A stretch of DNA of 64,000 bases from Ipomoea triloba (GCF_003576645.1 NC_044924.1:27660099-27724098); one strand, 5' to 3'. Counted from the stretch's first letter, positions 33,746 to 44,634 are shown. Made by a program: numbers and translations. The notes: generated by a model from the sequence alone, not told the origin.

Positions 33746-34151
33746 CATGAGACAGGTGGTAAAAAAAATGTACAAAGAAATGATATGACAACATCATCAC
33801 ATGGTTCTGTCATCCAGAAATCATCAAGAATTTCTAATAGATAGCTTTCAAAGTTTATGATGCCTTTTATCTTAGATTGACATAACTTACATTGGTTATG
33901 AAAACTCAATTCTTCAGCCAGTCCAAAATATATAGCAGAATGAAGGAGACTCATCAAATTCAATTATATAGCATTTAGAGTATGCATCCATATCCATATG
34001 CAGCAGGGTAGATATAGCAGAAAAAAAAGCCTCTGTATAACCACTGAAATTTTCATTTCCCAATCTGAATATTAATATACAAACAGAACTTTTCTCTGAA
34101 AAATCTATGCAAAATTTCTTTTTCTCACTAAACTAAGCTGTCTGTAGTCTC

Positions 34152-34442
34152 TCAAGATCTATTCAAACTAGAAATGATGTCAATGAAGGTATCCTCCAAA
34201 CAAGGTATTGTGAGTCCACCCATGGGATGATCAAATCCGAATTCTTCCTCAGCTTGACACAGCAAGTCTTGGAATGAAGGGTCCTTCAAGTATGAAACTG
34301 GAATGACAAAGCGCTTCTTTTCCGTCTCCCCAACATAAACTGCAAAATGCCCCTTAGGAACTTCACTTTCTCTGTTTGTTCTCGAAGAAGATCTTCTAAG
34401 GCCTTGCTTAGCACGGAGAATGTGCCCCATACCAATTGCCAT
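34152..34442 (-). CDS. Short SAUR protein, 96 aa
   Basis: Single exon, ATG at 34442 ([20 protein letters not shown]). The core is [59 protein letters not shown]. It differs from 6205-6495 mainly by having the normal alanine in HFAVYV, so this is the less altered copy. Downstream, a DST-like ATAGATT...GTA arrangement is conserved on the minus strand at about 34080-34112. It is divergent from the intact long SAUR at 35178. Confidence 0.94.
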   Translation of the reverse strand: MAIGMGHILRAKQGLRRSSSRTNRESEVPKGHFAVYVGETEKKRFVIPVSYLKDPSFQDLLCQAEEEFGFDHPMGGLTIPCLEDTFIDIISSLNRS

Positions 34443-35177
34443 CTTCAAATGTTTTTTTGGAAAGTAGATTGAGGCAGTGCTAATTGAAGAAGCTATAGAA
34501 ACAATTTGTGAGTGTAGAAACTATGGTTTGTGTGAAGCAATTACTTGAGTGTGGTGGATACTAACTCAGATGTGTAAATATATATATAGATCCATTGGGA
34601 GGTGGATTGAGTGGCTAAGAAAAATTTGGATGGGAGGGCAGCCAGCTAACAAGATAAGAGACATTACCACATGGTTTTGTCTTCCAAAAATCATCAAGAA
34701 TTTATACAAACAAGTTAGAAGTAAAAAGATCAGTCTATGAACATCATTCCTCACATGCTTCAATGAAATTGAATAGATGGGGATAGCTTAACTACTTCTA
34801 TCTTTCCGAGAAAGCCTTCCAAATGAGAGATGAGGAAAGAGTGCAGAAATATCATGTTACTCACCTAGAAAATAGCTTAATCAATTTGCTTGAATCAATG
34901 AGATGACTGGGAAACAAAACCATGTGATTCCTCATTTCTGTGTCTCAACATATGGCCACATTCCAGATCCCATATATTTCTGATTGAATCTAAAAGGCCC
35001 CATACAACTGGGTGGAACATGGTTTTGCCTTCCTTGATTTACTATATCCTCTTAAGTACTTTAAATACATCACTTCTCTATGGATTTTGATCATCAACAC
35101 CTCCAATTTTTCCCAGCCGATATCTACTGATCTTGTTGGCTTCCATTATATTTCTCTCAAATTCCTAGTTTAATATA
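34443..35177. promoter_or_regulatory. Bidirectional intergenic region of SAUR pair R1
   Basis: 735 bp between divergent starts. GAGACA (TGTCTC on minus) lies at 34658-34663. TATA-type boxes are TATATATA near 34580 for the minus gene and TTTAAATA near 35060 for the plus gene. Confidence 0.55.
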
Positions 35178-35612
35178 ATGATCAGTAACAAGAAGCTCAT
35201 CAAGTTGGTGAAAAGATGGCAGAAATTTGTTGTCATCCGAAGAAAGAGGATTTCACTTCCAAGACTAAATGATGATGCAGATAGCTGTAGTACTTCCTCT
35301 GCAGTTAGCAAGGGTCATTTTGCTATCTACACAGCTGATCAGAACCGGTTTGTTGTCCCTCTATCTTATCTCGAGAATGATATTATTATGCAACTCTTGA
35401 ACTTGTCGGAAGAAGAATTTGGACTTCCAAGCAATGGGCCTATTACACTACCATGTGATGCAGTGTTCATGAACTACATCATTTCACTTCTTAGCCGAGG
35501 CTTATCCAGAGAACACGAGAATGCATTGCTTATCTCAGTTACTTCATCCCGGTGTTCATCAGCTTCACTGAACCATGAAGGGTGGAGAAATCAGGAAATA
35601 CTAGTTTGTTGA
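35178..35612 (+). CDS. Long SAUR protein, 144 aa
   Basis: Intact single exon starting MISNKKLIKLVKRWQKFVVI. A serine-rich linker (DSCSTSSAVSKG) leads to the core GHFAIYTADQNRFVVPLSYL, EEEFGLPSNGPITLPCDAVF, MNYIISLLSRGLS, and the tail ends EILVC. An asparagine replaces the lysine of DQKRF found in the other copies. This is the only intact long SAUR with the MISNKK start; its relatives at 5003-5440 and 37611-38044 are broken. Confidence 0.93.
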   Translation: MISNKKLIKLVKRWQKFVVIRRKRISLPRLNDDADSCSTSSAVSKGHFAIYTADQNRFVVPLSYLENDIIMQLLNLSEEEFGLPSNGPITLPCDAVFMNYIISLLSRGLSREHENALLISVTSSRCSSASLNHEGWRNQEILVC

Positions 35613-36612
35613 CAGATAGAATTAACTATTTTTAGTATACTTAGAAAGTTTAGAATTCAAATGTAACTAAACTCATAGACTTCACATTTCAAGAAGTTTG
35701 CTTTTTATATCAGATTGCCTACCTCCTCATCTCTGTATTAATTTATTTAATTTTTTTCTTTTTTTACATAACTGATTTGAGTGATACTTGGTTCTGCTTC
35801 ACTAAGTCCTGTCAATATAAGCTTAACAATAGTTATAAGAATGAAATGATCTGAAATCAACAATATTTTCTCCTTACACTACACTTTGTTCTGTATTCTT
35901 GCTATATCTATGACAACTGGCCATATTTTTACAAAAGAACATTGTTTTCTCTGTTCTTTGTTATTACAAGAAAGAACATAATTGTTTTTATTGAGGGTGT
36001 GATTGAAATACTTGTACAATGGACCGTACCTTAAAGAACATGACTTTTTTGGTGATAAGTAATTTCATTTCCAAAAGAACTTCAAGAATAGTTAGTATTG
36101 GAATCCACCAGGTGTAGATTACAAAAAAAAAAAAAAATTCCCTCCTCGTCTTCGCATTACCATCAATTGCTTGAGCATTTTTGTACACAATAGGGACAAT
36201 ACAGTGAAAAACATTGCAGAAAATGGTAGTTTCTAGTCTTAAGGATCGTTGGAAGTTCAGCATAATCCTAGTTTTACTCACAGTATCTTCATGCAAACAA
36301 ATTGGGAAAAATATATATTTGTTAAAAATTGGATAGATTGTGTGATGTTTTCAAAGTTACAGCAGAAAATCAGACAAGAATAAAAAAATGCTTTCCAGCA
36401 AGTCATCAATTTCTCTTAACAACATAACAATAATGTAACTACCCAAGTCCACAGATATACAGAAATTTAGTGAACAATAGGCCTTAATATAATCAGTGAA
36501 ATTTACAGTTTTCATGCTGATAATGAGACAGCTGAAAATGGGGGCAAAAAACTGTACAAGAATACTGTCTATGCAAAATTTTTCTCCGCTAAACTATGTT
36601 CTTTGTTGTTTC
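35613..36612. repeat. SAUR downstream segment
   Basis: No gene. The frame at 35988-36296 is not conserved as protein. The sequence is a diverged relative of the downstream regions at 2715-3490 and 39780-40550, showing the unit that was amplified includes the 3' flanks. Confidence 0.45.
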
Positions 36613-36903
36613 TCAAGATGTACTTGAACTAGAGATGATGTCAAGGAAGGTATCCTCCGGACAAGGTATTGTAAGTCCACCCATTGGATGATCAAATCCG
36701 AATTCTTCCTCAGCTTGACCTAGCAAGTCTTGGAATGAAGGGTCCTTCAAGTACGAAACTGGAATGACAAAGCGCTTCTTTTCACTCTCCCCAACATAAA
36801 CAGCAAAATGCCCCTTAGGAACTTCACTTTCTTTGTTTGTTCTTGAAGAAGATCTTCTAAGGCCTTGCTTAGCACGGAAAATATGCCCCATACCGATTGC
36901 CAT
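36613..36903 (-). CDS. Short SAUR protein, 96 aa
   Basis: Single exon from the ATG at 36903: [20 protein letters not shown], then [58 protein letters not shown] and a changed end SSTS. It mixes features of the 34152 gene (MAIGMGH start, DPSFQDLL) with the 40551 gene ([15 protein letters not shown]), which hints at gene conversion between copies. It is divergent from the broken long SAUR at 37611. Confidence 0.93.
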   Translation of the reverse strand: MAIGMGHIFRAKQGLRRSSSRTNKESEVPKGHFAVYVGESEKKRFVIPVSYLKDPSFQDLLGQAEEEFGFDHPMGGLTIPCPEDTFLDIISSSSTS

Positions 36904-37610
36904 ATTCAAATGTTTTTTTTGGAAGGTATAGGAAGTGCTAATTAAAGAAGCTATAGAAACAATTTGGGAGTGTAGAAACTATGGTTTGTGTGATGCAATT
37001 GCTTGAGTGTGGTGGTGAATACCAACTCAAATGTGTTTATATAGATCCTATGGGAGGTGGATCAAGTGGCTAAGAGAAATTTAGATGGGGAGGGCAGCCA
37101 TCTAGCAAGATAAGAGACATTACCACACTGTTTTGTCTTCCAATAATCATCAAGAATTCTTACTAACAGGTATGCAGATAAAGTTGTGTCAATGGACATC
37201 ATTCCCCACATGCTTAAATGAAACTTGGATAGATGGGGATAGCTTAACTACTCCTATCTTTCCAAGAAAGCCTTCAAAATGAGAGATGAGGAAATAGTGC
37301 AGAAAGATCATGTTATTCACCTAGAAAATAGCTTAATCAATTTGTTTGAATTGGGAAACAAAACCATGTGATTCCTCATTTCTCTGTCTCTATTTATGGC
37401 AACACTAATAGGCCCCATACAACTGGGTGGAACATGATTTTGCCTTCTTTGATTTACTCTAGTCATATCCTCTTTAGTACTTTAAATAGATCACTTCTGT
37501 ATGAATTTGATCATCAAACCCTCCAATTTCTTCCAGCCAATATCTAAGGTTTCTACTCATATTGTTCTCTTCATTCCATTATATTTCTCTCAAATTCTTA
37601 GTTTAATATC
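36904..37610. promoter_or_regulatory. Bidirectional intergenic region of SAUR pair R2
   Basis: 707 bp. GAGACA at 37114-37119. TATA-type boxes are TTTATATAGATC near 37035 (minus gene) and TTTAAATAGATC near 37482 (plus gene). It matches 5441-6204 in reverse. Confidence 0.55.
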
Positions 37611-38044
37611 ATGATCAGTAACAAGAAGCTCATCAAGTTGGTGAAAAGATGGCAGAAATTCGTTGCCATCCGAAGAAAGAGGATTTCACTTCCAAGACTA
37701 AATGATGATGCAGATAGCTGTAGTACTTCATCTGCAGTTAGCAAGGGTCATTTTGCTATCTACACGGCTGATCAGAAGCGGTTTGTTATCCTTTATCATA
37801 CCTCGAGAATGAGATCATTAGGCAACTCTTAAACTTTTCCGAAGAAGAATTTGGACTTCCAAGCAATGGGCCTATGACACTACCATGTGATGCAGTCTTC
37901 ATGAACTACATCATTTCACTTCTTAGCCGAGGGTTATCCAGAGAACTCGAGAATGCATTGCTTACCTCAGTTACTTCATCCCGGTGTTCATCAGCTTCAC
38001 TGCACCATGAACGGTCGAGAAATCAGGAATTGCTAGTTTGCTGA
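37611..38044 (+). pseudogene. Frameshifted long SAUR
   Basis: Starts MISNKKLIKLVKRWQKFVAI and reads normally to DQKRFV, where a one-base deletion shifts the frame (near 37787-37793), giving a 73-residue product. After the deletion the SAUR core and C-terminal tail continue out of frame to a TGA at 38042. The same deletion is present in 5003-5440. Confidence 0.88.
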
Positions 38045-38309
38045 CAGATAGTATTGATTAGTTTTAGTATACTTCAAATTGAAATGTAATTCAACTCATA
38101 GCTTCCAAATTTCAAGAAAGTTGATTTTTATTATCAGATTTTCTACCTCCCCTCCCCTGTATTCAATTTTATTTTCATTTTCACATAACTGACTTTAATT
38201 TGATGATGAAAACGTAGTAATATTTAGTTCTGCTTCACTAAGGCCTGTCTATATACATAAGCGCGTTGATCAGTAGTTCTAAGAATGGAACGTATTAGTT
38301 GAGTGATTT

Positions 38310-38353
38310 ACTCTCAGCTTCTCAATTCAAATTTGAATTGAGTGGCTGAGAGT
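38310..38353. repeat. 44-bp near-perfect palindrome at the element junction
   Basis: ACTCTCAGC, TCAATTCAAATTT and their complements pair across a centre near 38331, with two mismatches over 22-base arms. In the left arm (about 4980-4995) only one half, ACTCTCAGCCACTCAAT, is present and the other half is missing. Confidence 0.75.
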
Positions 38354-39775
38354 CTATTTCCCTGTTCTTTACTCTGGTATAAATAGGTAGCTTGTGTATA
38401 GTTGATATGTACAACAAGTTCTCTACATCTTTTCTCGAGTGACCTAGTGGCATTGGTTGGAGCAACGAGATGACCTCATCAGACAAATTTCGCCGTCATT
38501 GGAATCTCCAAGTGCTGGCGTGTGAGTGATTTTTCGGCGTCTTCTCCAGCAAAAAATGGTTTGGTTTCGTTAGTCTCGTCTCAGTAAGCCAGTTATGTTG
38601 ACGGTGGTCTAGGGGTGGCGTGATGTTTCAAGGTTTTTGTTGAAGTTTTCGTTCATATTTTTTTTGTTGGGTTTATGTTGAGGCCTTATGGCTAGAGGGA
38701 GTACTATAACAGTAGTGTCAACTCCATCTAAATTAATTGACGTGATGCTTGCACCTGATGGGTCCAATTTTGGTGAATGAGAGTTTTTAATTAAGATTAA
38801 TTTGGGTGGCATAGGAAAGGATGAACACTTAACAGAAGTGTGTCCAACAAAATCTCCTGAGATGGTTAGTCAGTGGAAAATGGATAAAGTTATTTTGTCT
38901 CGAATAATTAATTGTATGGACAGAAAAATAATTTTGTCAATAAAGCATTGTACAACTGTGAAAGAAGTGTGGGATTTAGTACATAAATGGTTTAGTGTGA
39001 CATATAACCTAAGGAGATTATATCAATTGTCTCAAGATGTCTATCGTCCTTCTCAAAAGGGAAAGACATTAGAGATTATTATTATGAGTTCAAGAATGTG
39101 ACCGATGCTTTGTGCGCCGCTATGCCCATCTCAAATGACGTGGTTGAAATGAAGAAACAACGTGATCAACTACTTGTGTTTAGTTGGATTTCGGGGTTGG
39201 ATAAGGAATATGATGGTCTCAAGTCGCAATTGTTGGAGGACAAAGAGTTAGAATCGCTGGATCAAGTCTTTGCAAGGGTCCATAATGCATTAGGTAACAC
39301 TAAAAGTGAAGACATGTCAGAAAGACATGTTTTGGCAATGCTGTCACAAGGGAATGGCAGCGATAACCGAGGTGGCCGATCCCGAGGGTGTGGTCAAGGA
39401 GGACGTGGAGGACAAATGGTGTGTTATAACTGCGGAGACCCAAATCAGCTACCTAATCAGTGTCCCAAACCATTTTCTTATGCTTGCATAGAACCTGATT
39501 ATCTACGTAGTCAATGTCTGAAACTGGTTTGACCACAGAAATTTGCTGATTCCATCTTCAAACCAGAAGGACATATAGTGGTGATGACTGACTGATGAGG
39601 ATTTAGCCTTGTTCAACCAGCTAAAGATGTCTTCCTCGCAGCCTCCAACTAATCATGATTCTCTGTCATATGGTTCAGCTACGTTTGTCCAAACAAGTAA
39701 TCCTGTCGGCTGTGTTTCTTCCTCTTCATTTCAGAAATGGGTCATTGACTGAGGAGTTAGTGATCATATGTCCGG
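38338..39775 (+). mobile_element. Truncated Ty1/copia element, LTR plus gag (right-arm copy)
   Basis: Mirror copy of 3488-4993. LTR-like text 38338-38447 is joined directly to the leader; about 47 bases, including the primer-binding-like site kept in the left copy, are deleted here between short GAGTG repeats. Gag pieces are at 38802-39101 and 39098-39532 in different frames. The zinc knuckle reads C-YN-C-GDPN-Q-LPNQ-C, with Gln where His is expected. The frame ends before protease at the same TGA (about 39752) seen in the left arm. Confidence 0.75.
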
Positions 39776-40550
39776 TAGTCAAAGATAAAACGATCTGAAA
39801 TCAATAATCTTTTACCCTTAAACTACGGTTTGGTCTAATGTATCTACTTTGAATATTTAGTACAATTAAATATGACAGGAAAAAAAACACTTAGTCCCAG
39901 TTTATTTCAAAAGAACATGATTTTCTCTACAACTTATGAAACTGGACTTCTCTAGTTATCCCAAGAATGAAATGACTTGATTGTTCATTCTTAAATGTCC
40001 AATTGACCTTAAAGAAGTTGTCATTTTTAGTGATAATTAATTTCATTGCAAAAAGCACTTGAATAGTTAGCATTGGAATCCACCAGATGTAAATTACAAT
40101 AACGTTAACATTAACATTAACGTTGTCCCTCCTCTTGTTTGCACTTGCTTCAAGTACTTTTGTACATAATAGGGACAAAACAGCAAAAAACATTGCAGCC
40201 AATGGAAGTTCTAGTCTGGATCTTTCTGATACATAGTATATTCATGCAAATAAGTTGGAAAATTATTTGGTAAAAATTGAGCAGATTGTATGATATTTTC
40301 TAAGTTATTGTAGATTCTATCATAGTCAATAACACTTTCCATGAAGTCATCAATTATCTCTTGAAAACATAATATTAGTGTAACTACCCAAGTCTCCTGA
40401 TATATAGACATTTAGCGCACAATAGGCCTTCATATAACCAGTGAAATTTACAGTTTCCAAGCTGATCATGAGACAGGTAAAAAAAAAAACTGTACAAGAA
40501 TACTCTCTCTGCAAAAATTTTCTCTACTAAACTAAGCTCTTTGTTGTATC
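39776..40550. repeat. SAUR downstream segment (mirror of 2715-3487)
   Basis: Near-identical in reverse to the left-arm segment, including the GTTAAC-type short repeats at 40100-40125, which here have one more 6-base unit. Frames 39927-40202 and 40211-40411 are not supported as genes. Confidence 0.6.
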
Positions 40551-40844
40551 TCAGTATCTACTCAAACTAGAGATGATGTCAAGGAAGTTATCTTCTGGAC
40601 AAGGTATTGTGAGTCCACCCATTGGATGATCAAATCCGAACTCTTCCTCGGCCTGATTTAGCATGTCTTGGAATGAAGGGTTGTTCAAGAATGATATTGG
40701 AAGAACAAAGCGCTTCATCTTTTCGCTTTCACCCACATAAACTGCAAAGTGCCCCTTAGGGACCTCACTTTCTCTGTTTGTTCTTGAAGAAGACCTTCTG
40801 AGGCCCTGCTTAGCACGAAGAATGCGAGTCACACTAATTGCCAT
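40551..40844 (-). CDS. Short SAUR protein, 97 aa
   Basis: Single exon, ATG at 40844: [20 protein letters not shown], then [20 protein letters not shown] with one extra residue (Met) in the ESEKKRF block compared with 2424-2714, [39 protein letters not shown]. It is the mirror partner of 2424-2714 and divergent from the long SAUR at 41697. Confidence 0.94.
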   Translation of the reverse strand: MAISVTRILRAKQGLRRSSSRTNRESEVPKGHFAVYVGESEKMKRFVLPISFLNNPSFQDMLNQAEEEFGFDHPMGGLTIPCPEDNFLDIISSLSRY

Positions 40845-41696
40845 GCTGGGATGTTTCTTTTAAAGCAGAGGCAGTGTAAATCAAAGATGCTATAGAACAG
40901 AAACAATTTTAGAATGCAGAAACTATTGTAGTTGTGAAGAAAATATTTGAGTGGGGTGAACACTAACTCAATTGTGTGTGTTTATATAGATCATTTAGGG
41001 AGGTGGATTGAGTGGCTAAGAGATATTTGATGGAAGGGCAGCCAGCTAGCATGATAATTGATAAGACAACATCATCACATGGTTCTGTCATCCAGAAATC
41101 ATCAAGAATTTGTAATAGATAGGATGGCTTAACTACTGTTATTCCAAGAGAGCTTAGCAAATGAGAGATAAGGATAATAGGGCAGCCAGATAGCAAGATA
41201 AGAGACATCACCAAACAGTTTTGTCATCCAAAACTCATCAAGAAATTATACAAACAACTTTGTAGATAAAGACCTGTCTTTGAACATCATTCCCCACATG
41301 CATCAATGAAATTGAATAGATGGGGAAAGCTCAACCACTTCTTTCATTCCAAGAAAGTTAATGGCATTTTCCTAGAAAGTAGCTTAATCAATTTGTTTGA
41401 ATCAATGCGATAATTGGTAAACATAACCATGTGGTTCCTCATTTATATATGGCCACACTCTAGGCCGGCCCCATATATTTTTGGTTGAAGCTAAAAGGCC
41501 CCATACAACTAGGTAGCACATGGTTTTGTCTTCCTTGATCTCCTCAAGAGCTTAATGCCTGTCTTAGACTCCTCTGCACTTTAAATAGATCACTTCCATA
41601 TTCATTTTGATCGTCAAACACTGCAATTCATTGTCCACCAAAGATTTAAGCTTTCTACACATCTCATTATCTCTCTATATTTTCTAAGTTAATACC
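40845..41696. promoter_or_regulatory. Bidirectional intergenic region of SAUR pair R3
   Basis: 852 bp, mirror of 1578-2423. GAGACA at 41202-41207. TTTATATAGATC near 40982 (minus gene) and CTTTAAATAGATCAC near 41580 (plus gene). It contains the same duplicated CAGCCAGCTAGC module. Confidence 0.6.
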
Positions 41697-42131
41697 ATGA
41701 TCAGTTCCAAGAAGCTCATCAAGCTTGTAAGAAGATGGCAGAAATTTGCCGCTATCCAAAGAAAGAGGATTTCATTCCCGAGAGAAAATGATGACGCAGA
41801 CAGCTGTAGTACTTCCTCTGCTGTTAACAAGGGTCATTTTGCTATCTACACAGCTGATCAGAAGCGATTTGTTGTCCCTCTATCATATGTCGAGAATGAG
41901 ATCATTAGGCAACTATTAAGTATGTCTGAAGAAGAATTTGGACTTCCAAGCAATGGGCCTATTACACTACCATGTGATGCAGTCTTCATGGAATACATCA
42001 TTTCACTTCTTAGCCGAGGTTTATCTAGAGAACTTGAGAATGCAGTGCTCGTCTCTGTTGCATCATATCAGTGTTCATCCGCTTCACTGCACCAGGAAGG
42101 CTTGAGAACTCAGGAATTGCTAGTTTGCTGA
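41697..42131 (+). CDS. Long SAUR protein, 144 aa
   Basis: Intact single exon: MISSKKLIKLVRRWQKFAAI, serine-rich linker, KGHFAIYTADQKRFVVPLSY, EEEFGLPSNGPITLPCDAVF, MEYIISLLSRGLSRELENA, tail ending ELLVC. It is the mirror partner of 1143-1577; differences are scattered single residues (Q for R at 21, S for D in PSDG). Both members of this pair of pairs are intact, so four genes (two long, two short) come from the L1/R3 unit. Confidence 0.93.
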   Translation: MISSKKLIKLVRRWQKFAAIQRKRISFPRENDDADSCSTSSAVNKGHFAIYTADQKRFVVPLSYVENEIIRQLLSMSEEEFGLPSNGPITLPCDAVFMEYIISLLSRGLSRELENAVLVSVASYQCSSASLHQEGLRTQELLVC

Positions 42132-42299
42132 TATTAATCTCAATAAATTTTGTAGCTCAATACATGATGTGAAATGTACATAAATCCAATACAGCAATAC
42201 TTGATATCCATATGTTCAGTATTCTTCTTAGAAAATTAAAATATACTCATTGCTTTCATTTTCTCCTTAATCTTCTGTTTGTTGCGATACACTTATACC

Positions 42300-42460
42300 T
42301 GTTGGACTACATCATATCACTACTCAACCACGGTGTTGGCAGACAAATTCAGAACGCTTTGAGCGTCTCAGTTTCTTCATACCGGAGCACCTCAGCTTCA
42401 CTGCACTGAGAAGGGGGGAGAAATCAGGAAGTGCATGCTAGTTTACTGACATTACACTAT
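42300..42460 (+). pseudogene. C-terminal fragment of a long SAUR
   Basis: LDYIISLLNHGVGRQIQNAL followed by VSVSSYRSTSASLH and a stop at 42407-42409, with non-coding 3' flank like that of other long SAURs. The N-terminal half and core are absent. It lies about 170 bp past the intact gene and is the outermost SAUR trace in the right arm. Confidence 0.75.
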
Positions 42461-42898
42461 TTTTAGAATTCAACTGTAACTCAATTCATAGTTTTGAAAT
42501 TTCATCAACTCTGAATACTGTACATTATATCTTAGAATGCTTGATGAGTTCCCCAATCCCCACTCCCATATTCAAATTTTCTTTTTACATAGCTGACTTT
42601 AATCATGAAAACATAATGATACTTGCTTCTGTCTCATCATTGCCTGTCTAGAATAGCTGATAAGTAGTCTGAAGAATTGAAATGATTAATATTTTCTCCT
42701 TAACATCTAATATATGTACTTATACATGTAAATACAGATAAATATTAATGAAAAGATAAGTTCTTCCGTATAAACTCCATAGAACTTCAACATTTCAGGC
42801 TCTCTAAAATGGCAGTTTGGTTTCAATGTCCAATATACACTTAATAAAGAAATGGGAAGAGGGTCAAGTGGCAAAATGAGTATACAGTCAAAAAATAT

Positions 42899-42970
42899 TC
42901 CGTTGCCGGGAATCGAACCCGGGTCTCTCGGGTGAGAGCCGAGTATCCTAACCAACTAGACTACAACGGA
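42899..42970 (-). tRNA. tRNA-Glu (anticodon CTC)
   Basis: 72 bases read on the minus strand. The acceptor stem TCCGTTG pairs with CAACGGA. A D-arm with AGTCTAGTTGGTTAGGAT, an anticodon arm CTCGG-CTCTCAC-CCGAG giving anticodon CUC, and a T-arm CCGGGTTCGATTCCCGG are all intact. CCA is not encoded, as expected for a nuclear gene. The internal A and B boxes are intact, so it is probably functional. Confidence 0.97.
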
Positions 42971-43055
42971 TTTGTTTATACAACCTGATCAACTCTTTGG
43001 TGTTGCTTGTTTCGTGTTTCCTTGACCCAAAGCCAAATTTCCTTGCATATATTTA

Positions 43056-43515
43056 GGGTGTGTTTGGTTCATGGGTTTTCACACCAGGAATGAGAATCAA
43101 AATCATAATTAGTGTTTAGTTGACAACTTTTGAAACACACTATGAGATTTGATTACCTCTTCAATTAAAAACCTCATTCCTTAATTAAAAACGAGTATCA
43201 TTCAATCTTATTGATAATTTGATTTTTAAGTTTGGATTAATGCTTTTAGATTTTTGTTTTGATTTTTTTTTATATTGGTGCTTTGGATGTCATTATATTA
43301 GGTTTAATTGTCTTGATTTTGTATTTTTGTATTTTTAAAACCTTTACTCCCATTATAGGATCATACATAACCAAACATTAATATTAGTAATCATTGTTAT
43401 TCCACCCTACTACCAAACATATGCGAAATACTTTCACCAAAACTCATTACTATAACAAGTATTTGATTCCCATTTCGATCCTGATTTCCATGTGTGAATT
43501 GAACCAAACACACCC
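43056..43515. mobile_element. Tourist-like (PIF/Harbinger) MITE
   Basis: 460 bp starting GGGTGTGTTTGGTTCATG and ending with the complement-like CAAACACACCC, flanked by TTA at 43053-43055 and 43516-43518. The TTA target duplication and GGGTGTGTTTGG tip fit PIF/Harbinger MITEs. No coding region. Confidence 0.8.
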
Positions 43516-43795
43516 TTACAGTTGCATCTGAATCAGCATTTAGTACCAATAAGTACGTACTAGATACCTTTAGGAATTTTCTAACTGTACTCCAAAAATA
43601 ATTGAGGCTCTTGTGTGCACAAGATTGGTTGAGGTTGGGCAATCAGTCCATCTCAATTGGAGAAAATATAGATGAACTTGAAAGATTTGAAAAAAAAAAG
43701 AATATAAAATCTATAACCCTTTTAAATCTTAATTGTATTACCTTCTTAATTTCTATTTCTAACTTTTTTTTTTTTAGAGTTGAGCATTGCAATTG

Positions 43796-44532
43796 TTATA
43801 CCCTACACCACGGTGCACATAGCAATGTGCACCGCGTACGTAAAACGACGTCGTTTCGGTGTTAGTAGACGCGAACGCGAATGACTCAGGGAATTCATTA
43901 TCTATAATACACATAATCATTATCTATAATACACAGAACGTTTGCCTAGAATACACAGAATGTTTGCCCAGAATACACAGAATATTGACACAAAATACAC
44001 AGATGTTAGTGGACGCGAATGACTCCAGAGAATTCATTATCTATAATACACATAATTATTATATAGAATACACAGAACGTTTGCCTAGAATACACAGAAT
44101 GTTTGCCCATAATACACAGAATATTGACGCAAAATACACAGAACTCATCCTCCTAACATTCGAATGCACAAACACATCACAACATGTGTTAATAACATGA
44201 ATACACATAATATTTACACAAAATACACAGAACTCATTCCTCCTAAACATTCGAATGCACAAACACATCACAACATGTGTTACTAACATGAAATCACAAC
44301 ATGTGTTACTAACATGAATACACAGAACGGTTGCCTATAATACACAGAACGGTTGTCTAGAATACACAGAATGATTGCCCGGAATACACAGAATATTAAC
44401 ATAAATACAGAGACCGGTCAAAACGGGAAACGTGATTTCCAAAAAAAAACGGACGATTAGTTTACAATGCTCAAAACGACGTCGTTTAGGTACGTGGTGC
44501 ACATTGCTATGTGCACCGTGGTGTACAGTATA
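43796..44532. mobile_element. TIR element with ACGACGTCGT and a TACACAGAA minisatellite, copy 1
   Basis: The ends are inverted over about 60 bp: TTATACCCTACACCACGGTG at the left and its near-complement at the right, each containing CACGGTGCACATAGCAATGT and then AAACGACGTCGTTT. The interior repeats a 21-23 bp unit of the type AATACACAGAACGTTTGCCT with variants ending in GCCCAG or ATTGACAC, and a longer higher-order repeat (43860-44000 resembles 44005-44130). No coding capacity. Copy 2 is at 54983-55537 in the opposite orientation. Confidence 0.75.
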
Positions 44533-44634
44533 ATTTGCCATGAGCATTGGGGTTGGGCCGGGTGGAATTGGTTCATTCTTACCTTCAATACATGTATGCT
44601 TATTTCCTACATTCTATTTCTATTATTTAGTATT

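Noticed and set aside
43860..44200. Frame over the TACACAGAA repeats
   Set aside because: Non-coding minisatellite inside a TIR element; the frame follows repeat units and has no protein family.
43860..44400. CRISPR-like regular repeats
   Set aside because: Repeats are adjacent and degenerate without unique spacers, in a plant nuclear context. This is a minisatellite.
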